The notes under the pieces were generated by a model. It was not told the DNA's origin. It made no database searches and saw only the letters and a program-made list of their open reading frames with translations. Both the position numbers and the translations under genes were made by a program. From Nocardioidaceae bacterium (GTDB lineage: Bacteria; Actinomycetota; Actinomycetes; Propionibacteriales; Nocardioidaceae), in NCBI GenBank assembly GCA_030447865.1, contig JAUJOD010000003.1:129099-193098 (forward strand): DNA of 64,000 bases, in the 5' to 3' direction. Below are positions 1-7,806 of the stretch, in pieces (the first letter of the stretch is position 1; each line of letters starts with the position of its first letter).

Positions 1-573
1 GGATCGGATCATCCGCATACGTTGACTGCCCGCCTCAACCTCGCTTTCTGGCTAGTTCGGTCGGGTGCTGTGGCTGAGGCGATGGAGCATAGCCGGGGCC
101 TGCTCGTCGACTTTGAGCGGGTGTTGGGATCGGATCATCCGCATACGTTGACTGCCCGCCTCAACCTCGCTTTCTGGCTAGGTCAGTCGGGTGCTCTGGC
201 TGAGGCGGTCGGGGAGCAGCGGGCTCTCGTGGCCGACTGTCAACGGGTGCTGGGATCGGACCACCCGGACACGTTCGCCGCTCGAAGCAATCTGGCCACC
301 CAGCTCAGTGAGCTGGGTGCGGTGGCTGAGGCGGTGGAGCAGTTTCGGGCTCTCGTGGCCGACTGTGAGCGGGTGCTGGGATCGGACCACCCGGACACGT
401 TGGCCAATCGGATCAGGCTGGCCAGCTGGTTGGGTGAGTCGGGCGCGGTGGCTGAGGCGGTGGAGCAGTTTCGGGCTCTCGTGGCCGACTGTGAGCGGGT
501 GCTGGGATCGGACCATCCGCATACTTGGACCACGCGGAGCAACCTTGCTGGGTGGCCTCGTCAGCTGGGTTGA
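1..573 (+). CDS. Tetratricopeptide-repeat protein, 3' part only
   Basis: The frame is open from the first base of the window, so the gene starts upstream and only the last 190 residues are seen. They form 42-residue repeats with the pattern VLGxDHPxT-x-ARxNLA-x-GA-EAVExxRxLVADCER, typical of TPR_12 repeats, which build helical protein-protein interaction scaffolds. In actinobacteria such repeats usually follow NB-ARC or CHAT-type regulatory domains, but nothing of an N-terminal domain is visible here. The last repeat breaks off after about 23 residues and the protein ends GWPRQLG, so the C-terminus may be truncated. The neighbour downstream is on the other strand. The repeat assignment is firm; the biological role is not known. 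Confidence 0.8.
   Translation, partial: GSDHPHTLTARLNLAFWLVRSGAVAEAMEHSRGLLVDFERVLGSDHPHTLTARLNLAFWLGQSGALAEAVGEQRALVADCQRVLGSDHPDTFAARSNLATQLSELGAVAEAVEQFRALVADCERVLGSDHPDTLANRIRLASWLGESGAVAEAVEQFRALVADCERVLGSDHPHTWTTRSNLAGWPRQLG
1..573 (+). repeat. 126-bp tandem repeats encoding TPR units
   Basis: About four and a half direct repeats of 126 bp (units near 1-126, 127-252, 253-378, 379-504 and partial 505-573). Units 1 and 2 are identical over roughly their first 55 bases, and units 3 and 4 share a long block around the codons for the QFRALVADCER motif. The near-identity at DNA level, not only in protein, indicates recent unit duplication or ongoing homogenisation. Confidence 0.85.
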
Positions 574-597
574 ACCGTTGGACGACAATGGCAGCTT

Positions 598-957
598 TCA
601 CGGCGATGGGTCGAGGTATTCCTTCGCTAGCCGCTTCGGCGCGCGGCACAGCCACGCCTCGACGATGAGCTCGTTCAGCTCGTCTGCGGAGATCTCGTCG
701 AGTCGCACCAGCACCGCTGGGTAGCCGTTGAAGTGTGGTGTCGTGAAGTAGATGCTCGGGTCATCGCCGACCAGCGCCTCCTTGACACCGACGTCGGCCA
801 CTCGCACCGCCAGGATCGGACCATGCGGTGCTGCGGCACCTAGGGCCTCCCGGTCGCTGCGTCGTAGCGGCCGCTCCCAAGCCAAGCTTTTGCTCTTGAC
901 CCGCCAGCTCAACGTAGGGCCAGAGGAGTCCTCGGTTGTGCCGGGCAGCGCCAACAC
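598..957 (-). CDS. MmcQ/YjbR family protein, apparent 5' frameshift
   Basis: The 119 residues match the small MmcQ/YjbR fold (a double-wing DNA-binding-like domain of unknown function): LALPGTTED near the start, SLAWERPLRRSD, the core DDPSIYFTTPHFNGYPAVLVRL, and a C-terminal AWLCRAPKRLAKEYL. Family length is about 115-125 residues, so the body is complete. The usual N-terminus would be MATWDDVRRLVLALPG. That string can be read from the ATG at 986-984, but only if one base is added near 975, because MATW lies in a different frame from DDVRR. The GTG at 957 is therefore a fallback start. This may be a frameshifted, decaying gene or a sequencing error. It stands alone between genes on the other or same strand. 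Confidence 0.7.
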   Translation of the reverse strand: MLALPGTTEDSSGPTLSWRVKSKSLAWERPLRRSDREALGAAAPHGPILAVRVADVGVKEALVGDDPSIYFTTPHFNGYPAVLVRLDEISADELNELIVEAWLCRAPKRLAKEYLDPSP

Positions 958-986
958 AAGTCGACGTACGTCGTCCAGGTAGCCAT

Positions 987-1226
987 GGTGCTCACGATAG
1001 AGCGTGCGCCGCCCACCGAGCAGCGCGCTCAGCGCGTGCAGGGCTACCGGCCGCGCGGGCTGGCTGCCCCAAGGCGGTCTTGTACGCCGACAGCTGGCCG
1101 CCGTCTTTTCCCGCCTCGAACGCTGCGTGAAGACGCATCAATCCGGCCGAACACTGCACGACTGTCGGTCAGCTCGCACCAGGCATCTACGCCATCGGGG
1201 CTGCCCTGTCCCTCGAACGCGAAGAC
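987..1226. other. Intergenic stretch, no convincing gene
   Basis: No start-to-stop frame here has a recognisable product. A short coding-like stretch on the + strand near 1170-1231 reads QLAPGIYAIGAALSLERED, but it is closed upstream by a TGA and enters the 3' end of the next gene. It may be debris of an older gene. No terminator or promoter is evident. Confidence 0.3.
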
Positions 1227-2198
1227 TTACAGGCGGCAGGCGGTCGGCGAAGCCAGCGCGTCCTTGTAGGCCCGCAGCTTGGCCCTCGTCTCGTTGAGGC
1301 GCCAATCGTGCCCGGCCTCTGAGTTCAGTGTGGAGTCGTAGTAGGAGACGATCCCGATCTTGTCGGTGTTGTTGACCGTCCACTTCCAGTTCGCCGCGAA
1401 CCAGTTCTCCGGGTGAGCCGACTCGGCCAAGCAGCAACCGGTCTCTCCGACTCCCACCATGGGTTGGGTCACGCCACGGTCTTCAAGCCAGGCGAGGATG
1501 CGGCCGAGCCGCACGGGGAACCGCTCACCGCCGGGTTCCTGATAGACGTCGAGCCCGAGGAACGGCATCCGGCTGAGCACGCCTTCCGTCAGGTAGTCCT
1601 CGGGTCGCCCGTCGTCATCGCGGGGGTTGAAGATCCAGTCGCTGAACGTCGGAACGAACGCGACGTTGGCAAGGCCGGTCTCGTCCTTCATCACGTCGTA
1701 CTGGCGGATGTAGGCCGCGGCGAACGCCGCACCGAGGCCGCCGTCGTCGGTGGGCTCGTGGTGGAACGTGCTGATCACCGGTCGCGAGTACGACGCGTAG
1801 CGGCGGGCCCTGGCCCGGATATCGGAGTCGAATGCCCCGATGCCGATGAGCGTCCAGTCGAAGTTCGGCCCCTGCGGAGGCTTGTACGACACCCACGGCA
1901 ACCTGTTGGCTGCGTGGTCCTGCTTGATTGTGGCGTCCTCCTTTGAGGCGTCGCCCCAGCGGAAGAACGAGCGCTGTGCGCCGACCGGCCCAGTTCGGCC
2001 CAGGCTCGCCGCCAGGTCGGGGCTGGTGAGGCCGAGGTAGACCCGCCCCGGCTTGTGGCCTGGCCACCGAGGTCGGACGACCGCTTGCATCGGCGAACTG
2101 ACACTGGCTCGGCTAGGCGCCGCGTCCGCGGCGCTGCCCGGTGCCACCGTCGCGGCGACGGCGAGCCCGCTGAGGGAGAGAAATCTCCTGCGGTCCAA
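1227..2198 (-). CDS. Tat-exported clan GH-A glycoside hydrolase-like protein
   Basis: Start chosen at TTG 2198, preceded by GAGGAG seven bases upstream; it gives 323 residues beginning with the twin-arginine signal DRRRFLSLSG and a hydrophobic AVAATVA stretch, so export by Tat is expected. The mature part resembles TIM-barrel glycosidases such as GH26-type beta-mannanases: STFHHEPTD carries the likely acid/base Glu and MVGVGETGC the likely nucleophile Glu at the end of a later strand. The substrate cannot be read from the sequence. An alternative longer start exists at 2276 but would bury the signal peptide. The gene is monocistronic, with about 200 bp before the next gene on the same strand. 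Family level is moderately sure, substrate unknown. Confidence 0.65.
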   Translation of the reverse strand: MDRRRFLSLSGLAVAATVAPGSAADAAPSRASVSSPMQAVVRPRWPGHKPGRVYLGLTSPDLAASLGRTGPVGAQRSFFRWGDASKEDATIKQDHAANRLPWVSYKPPQGPNFDWTLIGIGAFDSDIRARARRYASYSRPVISTFHHEPTDDGGLGAAFAAAYIRQYDVMKDETGLANVAFVPTFSDWIFNPRDDDGRPEDYLTEGVLSRMPFLGLDVYQEPGGERFPVRLGRILAWLEDRGVTQPMVGVGETGCCLAESAHPENWFAANWKWTVNNTDKIGIVSYYDSTLNSEAGHDWRLNETRAKLRAYKDALASPTACRL

Positions 2199-2400
2199 GG
2201 TATGGCTCCTCAAGCGGTCTGGGCGGTTTCGCGGACAACCTACTGGCCCGCGAACAGCCCAACGAGCGACGTACAAGGTAAGGCTTTAACGCAGCGTATT
2301 CCATTTGCCCGTCTTGCCGCTATTTCGCGTCGACTTTCACGCACCGCGACGACTCATCTACTACGCGTGCTGCTCCCACCACGCGTCTGACGGGTATGCG

Positions 2401-3717
2401 TCACTCGAACATGCCGCCCGTCATCCCTGGGGCAAGCAGGTCAGTCACGCGAGTCTTCTCTGCTAGCTGACCTACCGTCGTCTGATTCCCGTTGGCATCC
2501 ACCACAACTAGTTCGTTCACCGAGAAGTCGTCGGTCGTGTGCACCATGAGACTGGAGCTCGGCGTGATGGGTCCCAGGAACGTCCAGGAATCGGTGTACG
2601 TGGACCGCGGCAGGTCGTATCTCGCCGCACCGGCGTCTGAGCCGTCGGCGCTGCACCAGCCTTTCACAACTCCTGTCGGGAAGACGTCGCCGTCTTGCTC
2701 GCGGAAGACCACGGTGGCGCCGTCCTGGTCCGCGGTCTCCGGCGCGACGACAAACGTCATCGGAACACCTTCCGGGCCTATCAGGGTCTCGTCGTCACGA
2801 AGGCACGCGCTCAGGTCATGCACCCGGCCCGGCGGACTGAGGCCCGGCTCCCCGAGTTCAGACTCGCCCGTGAAGAGGTTGCGTTCCTGCAAGGCCTGCA
2901 CCCTTGGCCACGGCTCGCCTTCGCTTACGCGCCGGACGTCTACGAGCGACAAGACGTTGTAGTACGCGCTGCCAGCACTGCCGGGAAGAAACTCACCGTC
3001 AGCTGGCGCGGGTCCGACCACCACCTCGGAATCGGGATAATCGTCCTCGGTGTAGCCGACGTGGACGACGGCAAAGGCTGTCACGTCATCGCCAGTGCGC
3101 TGCGCCAGCACTAGATCGAGGTAACCCTTAGTCCAGAAGTAGGGACGCCAGGTGGATCCGTGTCGCCCGGCGGGTACGTCGAGGGTTCGCTCGGGGTCGT
3201 ACACGTTGGCGACGGTGAACATGCCGTCATGCGGGTAGCCGATCCACGCTCCGTCGGTCGAAAGAGTGACGCCCTCGAAGCCGTGCTCGGCTAGCGGTTC
3301 CGCCACCTGATCGGGCAGATCGACGTGCTGGTTGCTGCTTTGAACGATGCCCACCTCGCAGTCGCCTGCTCTGCACTCCCGGTAGAGCAGCGCGACCGGT
3401 GCCGCGGAACCGTTCATGCGCACCCCTGAGGCTTCCTGCTCAGTTCCGGTGGTCGGTGCCGTTGTGGGCTGGGTGCCGGTGCCAGTCGTCGCGTGGCTGC
3501 TCGGCGTACCGGGGGCTGCAGGTGGCGTCGGCGTAGAACTCAGCGACGTGGCGCCCACAGCCACAACGGCTACGACGGCCGCCGCCGCCACTCCTGACCC
3601 GGCGAGGATTCGGCCCCGGCGTCGGCGACTGGCCGCGGCGATTGCCTGGGTCGCGTCGCCGTACGGCTCGGCTGAGGCGGCGGCGTCCCGGAACGCCGTA
3701 CGCAATGAGTTGGTCAT
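2401..3717 (-). CDS. Single-pass membrane protein paired with SigE-family sigma factor
   Basis: A 438-residue protein with a short cytoplasmic N-terminus rich in Arg (ASRRRRGR near residues 30-37), one transmembrane helix at about 38-60, a Thr/Pro-rich linker (TPTPPAAPG, TGTGTQPTTAP), and a roughly 330-residue outer domain. It overlaps the upstream sigma-factor gene by four bases (ATGA), so the two are translated together. By position it is likely the anti-sigma or sensor partner. No zinc anti-sigma motif HxxxCxxC is visible, so this role rests on context alone. The outer domain has repeated strand-like segments and paired cysteines (CRAGDCEVG), but no family was recognised. Confidence 0.65.
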   Translation of the reverse strand: MTNSLRTAFRDAAASAEPYGDATQAIAAASRRRRGRILAGSGVAAAAVVAVVAVGATSLSSTPTPPAAPGTPSSHATTGTGTQPTTAPTTGTEQEASGVRMNGSAAPVALLYRECRAGDCEVGIVQSSNQHVDLPDQVAEPLAEHGFEGVTLSTDGAWIGYPHDGMFTVANVYDPERTLDVPAGRHGSTWRPYFWTKGYLDLVLAQRTGDDVTAFAVVHVGYTEDDYPDSEVVVGPAPADGEFLPGSAGSAYYNVLSLVDVRRVSEGEPWPRVQALQERNLFTGESELGEPGLSPPGRVHDLSACLRDDETLIGPEGVPMTFVVAPETADQDGATVVFREQDGDVFPTGVVKGWCSADGSDAGAARYDLPRSTYTDSWTFLGPITPSSSLMVHTTDDFSVNELVVVDANGNQTTVGQLAEKTRVTDLLAPGMTGGMFE

Positions 3718-4235
3718 TCGTTGACCTCACTTTCTCGCCAGTTCGGCGCGAGCTCTGGAGCGACGCTGCGCAGCTTCGCCAAGGCGTCGTGGGTCTGGCT
3801 CTTGACGGTGCCGGTTGAGCACCCGAGCAGCCGGGCCGTCTCCGCCTCGCTGCGGTCCTCGTAGAACCGCAGGTAGAGGACGGCGCGCTGCCGCGGGGCC
3901 AACTGTCGCAGCGCTGGCAGCAGGTGGGCGCTCGCGTCGACTCTCGTGGTGAAGTCGACGTCAGCGGCGTCGTCGGGCACCAAGGCGACCGAGTGCTCGC
4001 TTCCCCGGCGCCGACGGCGCCACGCGGAGCGCACGTCGTTGAGCATGATCTGCTTGATGTACGCCGTCGGGTCGCCCTGCGCGGTCACCCGCGGCCAGCG
4101 CTCGGCGGTGCGGGTCAGTGCCTCCTGCAGCAGGTCCTCCGCGGCTCGCCTGTCGCCGGTCAGCAGGAGTGCCGTGCGGGAGAGGCTGAGACGCTGGGCC
4201 GCGAAGAACTCCTCGAACCCGTCGTACCGTCCCAC
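3714..4235 (-). CDS. RNA polymerase sigma factor, SigE family (ECF type)
   Basis: A 173-residue protein with sigma-70 region 2 (FEEFFAAQRLSLSRTALLLTGD, then AEDLLQEALTRTAERW) and region 4 (LAPRQRAVLYLRFYEDRS, then the helix-turn-helix LLGCSTGTVKSQTHDALAKL). This is the SigE-family ECF arrangement common in Nocardioides and Streptomyces. It redirects RNA polymerase to a small regulon, probably including its own operon. The start is GTG at 4235 with GGAAGGG about 11 bases upstream. Its -10 region (TTAGCG on the minus strand) overlaps that of the divergent DUF2867 gene. The downstream gene overlaps its stop by four bases and is the likely partner. Confidence 0.88.
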   Translation of the reverse strand: MGRYDGFEEFFAAQRLSLSRTALLLTGDRRAAEDLLQEALTRTAERWPRVTAQGDPTAYIKQIMLNDVRSAWRRRRRGSEHSVALVPDDAADVDFTTRVDASAHLLPALRQLAPRQRAVLYLRFYEDRSEAETARLLGCSTGTVKSQTHDALAKLRSVAPELAPNWRESEVNE

Positions 4236-4265
4236 CGCACCGACCCTTCCGTTCGCTAACCTCTG

Positions 4266-4733
4266 GTGACTACCACGCCCGAGGTGCCTCTGAGGTTGGG
4301 TCCAGCAATGTCAGCAGCGTTCGACCTGATTCCTCGCCCCGACTGGGCAGCAACGACGACAGTTGCCGCGGCGCGCGCCGACCAGCATTCCGCGGACCAA
4401 TGGGCCAGGGCGATCTTCGATGTCTCGGCGCTGCCGTGGTGGGCGAAGGGCCTCTTCGCGCTCCGTGAGGCGGCGGCGAGGGTACTTCGTCTGCCGCCGG
4501 GCGACCCGGCGATGCTCGCCGTCGACAGGGTGGTGGGAGACGAGGCGATCATCGACACCGACGACCGGCACCTGCGCTTCGTGGCCGCCGTACGCGTCGA
4601 CTCGGATCTGGTGCACGTGACCACTGTCGTCACCTTCAAGGGCCTGCTGGGCAGGCTGTACTTCCTGCCGGTGCGGCTGCTGCACGACGCCGTGACCCGC
4701 TCGATGATGGTGGCCGCCGCCCGCCGGATGTGA
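4266..4733 (+). CDS. DUF2867-like protein
   Basis: A soluble protein of 155 residues from GTG 4266. The body matches DUF2867-type proteins: an N-terminal RADQHSADQWARAIFD, WWAKGLFALRE, a DTDDRHLRFVAAVRV strand pair, then VTTVVTFKGLLGRLYF and LLHDAVTRSMM at the end. Function is unknown for the family. A candidate -10 TAACCT lies at 4257-4262, only three bases before the GTG, so the transcript may start inside the proposed start codon. ATG 4308 (protein MSAAFDLIP) is then a plausible alternative, at the cost of 14 residues. It is divergent from the sigma-factor gene with a 30-bp gap. Confidence 0.6.
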   Translation: MTTTPEVPLRLGPAMSAAFDLIPRPDWAATTTVAAARADQHSADQWARAIFDVSALPWWAKGLFALREAAARVLRLPPGDPAMLAVDRVVGDEAIIDTDDRHLRFVAAVRVDSDLVHVTTVVTFKGLLGRLYFLPVRLLHDAVTRSMMVAAARRM

Positions 4734-5033
4734 GGCCACCCCACCCGCCGTGCCAGGCGCCGTGCCCGCCCCGTACCGGCCGCCGTGCCCAACCGCCGTG
4801 CGAGCCGCCGTGCCCAAGCATCCGACGCAGAGCACGCTGCGACGTGTTGATCGTCGGATTTTTCGCCGGGTGTGGCCAAAGCATCCGACGTGGTGTGCGC
4901 CATGGCGAGCTCAGCGTCGGATCTTGCGGTGATGGGCGGAAGTGGGTGCTTGCGGTGATGGGCGCAGCTGGGTGTTACACGCTGAGCGCACGTATGACGA
5001 TCGGTGTCACAGTTTCTGCGCTATGCTTTCCCC
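4734..5033. repeat. 300-bp repeat-rich intergenic region upstream of paaA
   Basis: No gene is seen. Three kinds of short repeat follow one another. First, five copies of CGCCGTGC lie within 4744-4815 at spacings of about 12-22 bp. Second, ATCCGACG and its complement CGTCGGAT recur four times between 4818 and 4922, giving several possible hairpins, one ending in a short T run. Third, a 26-bp direct repeat beginning CTTGCGGTGATGGGCG lies at 4923-4948 and 4949-4974. The region could act as terminator for the gene before it or as a control region for paaA. Confidence 0.5.
5022..5027 (+). promoter_or_regulatory. -10 box for leaderless paaA
   Basis: TATGCT ends six bases before the paaA ATG at 5034, which would place transcription start at or next to the start codon. 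No good -35 hexamer is seen at 16-19 bp and there is no Shine-Dalgarno sequence. The inference rests on the same spacing recurring at other genes in this window. Confidence 0.45.
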
Positions 5034-6056
5034 ATGTACGGCAACGACTTCACCGATCCGAAAGACCGTGACCCCAGCGACCGTCACGAGCGCTCGGACG
5101 GTGGGACGGCACACGTCGACGCCCGCGACCTCGACGCGGAGTTCCAGGCGATCATCGACGGCGACGGCCGCATCGAGCCGCGCGACGCGATGCCGGCGGC
5201 GTACCGTAAGACGCTGATCCGCCAGATCGCCCAGCACGCGCACTCAGAGATCATCGGCATGCAGCCCGAGGGGAACTGGATCAGTCGCGCGCCGAGCCTG
5301 CGCCGCAAGGCGATCCTGATGGCCAAGGTGCAGGACGAGGCGGGCCACGGGCTCTACCTGTACGCCGCCGCCGAGACGCTCGGCGCCGACCGGGCCGACC
5401 TGCTCGACATGCTGCACAACGGCAAGCAGAAGTACTCCTCGATCTTCAACTACCCCACGCTCACCTGGGCCGACATGGGCGCGATCGGCTGGCTCGTCGA
5501 CGGCGCCGCGATCGTCAACCAGGTGCCGCTGTGCCGCTGCTCCTACGGCCCGTACGCCCGGGCGATGGTGCGGGTCTGCAAGGAGGAGTCGTTCCACCAA
5601 CGGCAGGGCTTCGAGATCCTCAACACGCTCTCGCACGGCACCCCGGCGCAGCACGCGATGGCGCAGGATGCGGTCAACCGGTGGTGGTGGCCGAGCCTGA
5701 TGATGTTCGGCCCGCCCGACGCCGAGTCACCGCACACCGCCCAGTCGATGGCCTGGGGCATCAAGCGCCACAGCAACGACGACCTGCGGCAACGGTTCGT
5801 CGACATGACGGTCCCACAGGCCGAGGCTCTCGGCCTCACGCTCCCCGACCCCGACATCCGGTGGAACGCCGAGCGCGGCCACTACGACTTCGGCGAGATC
5901 GACTTCACCGAGCTGTTCGAGGTCATCAAGGGCAACGGCCCCTGCAACGCCCAGCGCATGGCGCACCGCCGGCAGGCGCACGAAGACGGCGCCTGGGTGC
6001 GCGAGGCGGCTGACGCGTACGCAGCCAAGCGGCGTACGGCGACCACGGCCGCATGA
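5034..6056 (+). CDS. paaA: 1,2-phenylacetyl-CoA epoxidase catalytic subunit PaaA
   Basis: A 340-residue diiron oxygenase subunit that epoxidises the ring of phenylacetyl-CoA with O2, with electrons from PaaE. The ferritin-like four-helix fold is marked by the iron-binding motifs [13 protein letters not shown] and [13 protein letters not shown] (E-x2-H type), plus [19 protein letters not shown] and [14 protein letters not shown]. Start ATG 5034 gives [11 protein letters not shown]; an upstream in-frame start at 5004 would overlap the promoter. It is first of five genes paaABCDE, with paaB starting four bases before its stop (ATGA). The downstream ring-opening and thiolase genes of the pathway are absent from this window, as is any paaR-like regulator. 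Confidence 0.96.
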   Translation: MYGNDFTDPKDRDPSDRHERSDGGTAHVDARDLDAEFQAIIDGDGRIEPRDAMPAAYRKTLIRQIAQHAHSEIIGMQPEGNWISRAPSLRRKAILMAKVQDEAGHGLYLYAAAETLGADRADLLDMLHNGKQKYSSIFNYPTLTWADMGAIGWLVDGAAIVNQVPLCRCSYGPYARAMVRVCKEESFHQRQGFEILNTLSHGTPAQHAMAQDAVNRWWWPSLMMFGPPDAESPHTAQSMAWGIKRHSNDDLRQRFVDMTVPQAEALGLTLPDPDIRWNAERGHYDFGEIDFTELFEVIKGNGPCNAQRMAHRRQAHEDGAWVREAADAYAAKRRTATTAA

Positions 6057-6490
6057 GCGACCCGCAGCCGCGCCAGGCGGCGCAGCCGGGCACGCCGGGG
6101 TCCAGCGGGCCGCGGCCGCACGGGGACTTCGACCTCACCGCCGAGGGCGGGCACGGCGCCGTACCCACCGATGGAGTGCCGACCCAGCAAGCCCCCGCTG
6201 CGGCGGCTCGGCGTGACTGGCCGCTGTGGGAGGTGTTCGTGCGGGCCAAGCGCGGGCTGAGCCACGTGCACGCCGGCAGCCTGCACGCGCCGGACGCCGA
6301 CATGGCCGTCCGGAACGCCCGCGACCTCTACACCCGCCGACAGGAGGGCGTCTCGATCTGGGTGGTGCCTGCCGCGCACATCACCGCGAGCAGCCCCGAC
6401 GAGAAGGACGCGTTCTTCGACCCGGCCGGCGACAAGATCTACCGCCACCCCACCTTCTACACGGTGCCCGAAGGCGTTGAGCACCTATGA
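6053..6490 (+). CDS. paaB: Phenylacetyl-CoA epoxidase subunit PaaB
   Basis: A 145-residue protein. The conserved part begins near residue 55: [44 protein letters not shown], then the IWVVPAAHI strand and [14 protein letters not shown] at the end. PaaB is a small non-catalytic subunit that bridges PaaAC heterodimers. The first 50 residues, rich in Gly, Pro and Gln, are an extension relative to the roughly 95-residue enterobacterial protein and look disordered. The start overlaps the end of paaA by four bases and its stop overlaps a candidate paaC start, so the three are probably translationally coupled. Confidence 0.94.
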   Translation: MSDPQPRQAAQPGTPGSSGPRPHGDFDLTAEGGHGAVPTDGVPTQQAPAAAARRDWPLWEVFVRAKRGLSHVHAGSLHAPDADMAVRNARDLYTRRQEGVSIWVVPAAHITASSPDEKDAFFDPAGDKIYRHPTFYTVPEGVEHL

Positions 6491-7293
6491 ATGGCTTCGA
6501 GTTGTCAGAACGTAGTCGGCCTATAGGTCGAATGGATTCTGACAAGTCGCAGAGGGTGGCGTATGCGCTGCGGCTCGGCGACGACGCGCTGATCGCCGCA
6601 CAGCGGATGGGGGAGTGGATCGCCGCGGCGCCGCAACTGGAGGAGGACGTCGCGCTCGGCAACATCGCGCTCGATCTGCTCGGCCAGGCCCGGTCGCTGC
6701 TGTCGTACGCCGGCCAGCTCGAGGGCGCCGGTCGCGACGAGGACACGCTGGCCTACTTCCGCGACGAGCGAGACTTCCTCAACGCCCAGATCTTCGAGCT
6801 CGCCAACGGCGACTTCGGCTTCACCATCGCACGGCTGCTCGTCACGTCGACGTACCAGTTCGAGCTCTACCGCCGCCTGCAGGCCTCGACCGACGACACG
6901 CTGGCCGCCGTCGCCGCCAAGGCGGTCAAGGAGGTCGACTACCACCGCGACCACGCGACGCAGTGGACGCTGCGGCTTGGCGACGGCACCGAGGAGTCGC
7001 ATCGGCGCATTCAGCAGGGGGTCGAGGACGTCTGGCCGTACGTCGCCGAGCTGTTCGAGAGCGACGACCTCGTTGCCTCGCTGGCGGCTGAAGGCATCGC
7101 CGTCGACCCGGCGACGCTCCGCGAGCCGGCGATGTCGTACGTCGACTCCGTGCTGGCCGAGGCAACGCTGCCGCAGACAGAGACCAGCGTGCACCACACC
7201 GGCGGACGCCGCGGCATCCACACCGAGCAGATGGGCTACCTGCTCGCCGAGATGCAGCACCTCGCCCGCAGTCATCCGGGGGCGCAGTGGTGA
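6487..7293 (+). CDS. paaC: Phenylacetyl-CoA epoxidase structural subunit PaaC
   Basis: A 268-residue ferritin-like protein, the structural partner of PaaA. Recognisable blocks are YALRLGDDALIAAQRMGEW, LGNIALDLLGQARSLLSYAG, DTLAYFRDERDFLN, and KAVKEVDYHRDHATQW. The ATG at 6487 overlaps the paaB stop. The family normally begins about five residues before YALRLGD, so the first 25 residues are an addition, and they are encoded by a palindromic repeat element (6498-6549). A second ATG at 6532, inside that element, would give an extension of only ten residues. Which ATG is used cannot be told from sequence; AGG at 6525-6527 is a weak ribosome-binding site for the second. Confidence 0.93.
   Translation: MNGFELSERSRPIGRMDSDKSQRVAYALRLGDDALIAAQRMGEWIAAAPQLEEDVALGNIALDLLGQARSLLSYAGQLEGAGRDEDTLAYFRDERDFLNAQIFELANGDFGFTIARLLVTSTYQFELYRRLQASTDDTLAAVAAKAVKEVDYHRDHATQWTLRLGDGTEESHRRIQQGVEDVWPYVAELFESDDLVASLAAEGIAVDPATLREPAMSYVDSVLAEATLPQTETSVHHTGGRRGIHTEQMGYLLAEMQHLARSHPGAQW
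6498..6549. repeat. 52-bp palindromic element, copy 1, at the paaC start
   Basis: Inverted arms TTGTCAGAA (6502-6510) and TTCTGACAA (6537-6545) are perfect; they extend outward to 13 bp with one mismatch. The whole 52 bp, loop included, aligns with the reverse complement of 52987-53038 at roughly four bases in five, with TTGTCAGA, CTAT, GGTCGA and TCTGACAAGTCG shared. It lies inside the coding frame and supplies the first residues of PaaC. Confidence 0.75.
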
Positions 7294-7805
7294 CCGGGCC
7301 GACGACGCACGCGGTGCAACCCGCAGCTTCCCTGGCCGCCGAGGTGCGGGCGGTCGTCGCCGCGGTGCCCGACCCCGAGGTTCCGGTGCTCACGATCGAC
7401 GACCTGGGCATCCTGCGCGACGTACGAGTCGACGGCGACGGCCACGTCGAGGTGACGATCACACCGACGTACTCCGGCTGCCCCGCGATGGAGGCCATCT
7501 CCGCCGACGTGACAGCCGCGCTGGCGCAGCGGGGTTTCCATGACGTCAGCGTGCGCCTCGTCCTGGCCCCGGCGTGGACCACCGACTGGATGAGCGAGGC
7601 CGGCAAGGCCAAGCTGCTCGAGTACGGCGTCGCGCCGCCGCAGCCGCGCAGCGACAGCAAAGTGCTGGTGGCGCTGACGCTGCGCTGCCCGCAGTGCGGC
7701 TCCCCGGACACGCGTGAGCTCAGCCGCTTCGGTTCGACCGCCTGCAAGTCGCTCTGGGCGTGCAACGCCTGCAGGGAGCCGTTCGACCACTTCAAAGCGC
7801 ACTGA
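7287..7805 (+). CDS. paaD: Phenylacetyl-CoA epoxidase maturation/assembly protein PaaD
   Basis: A 172-residue protein with an N-terminal DUF59/MIP18-type domain (VPDPEVPVLTIDDLGILRDV, then TPTYSGCPAMEAISADV) related to iron-sulfur assembly factors. At the C-terminus is a zinc-ribbon-like pair of CxxC motifs (CPQCGSPDT and CNACREPFDHFKAH). PaaD is thought to help mature the iron-sulfur or diiron centres of the epoxidase. Two GTG codons, 7287 and 7290, compete as start; both overlap the end of paaC, and the choice changes one residue. It lies fourth in paaABCDE. Confidence 0.93.
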   Translation: MVTGPTTHAVQPAASLAAEVRAVVAAVPDPEVPVLTIDDLGILRDVRVDGDGHVEVTITPTYSGCPAMEAISADVTAALAQRGFHDVSVRLVLAPAWTTDWMSEAGKAKLLEYGVAPPQPRSDSKVLVALTLRCPQCGSPDTRELSRFGSTACKSLWACNACREPFDHFKAH

Positions 7806-7806
7806 C

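Noticed and set aside
1-573. CRISPR-like array
   Set aside because: Repeat units of 126 bp are continuous and in frame with TPR sequence; there are no spacers.
1170-1231. Coding-like peptide QLAPGIYAIGAALSLERED on the + strand
   Set aside because: Closed upstream by a TGA with no start, and it runs into the 3' end of the glycosidase-like gene; at most debris.
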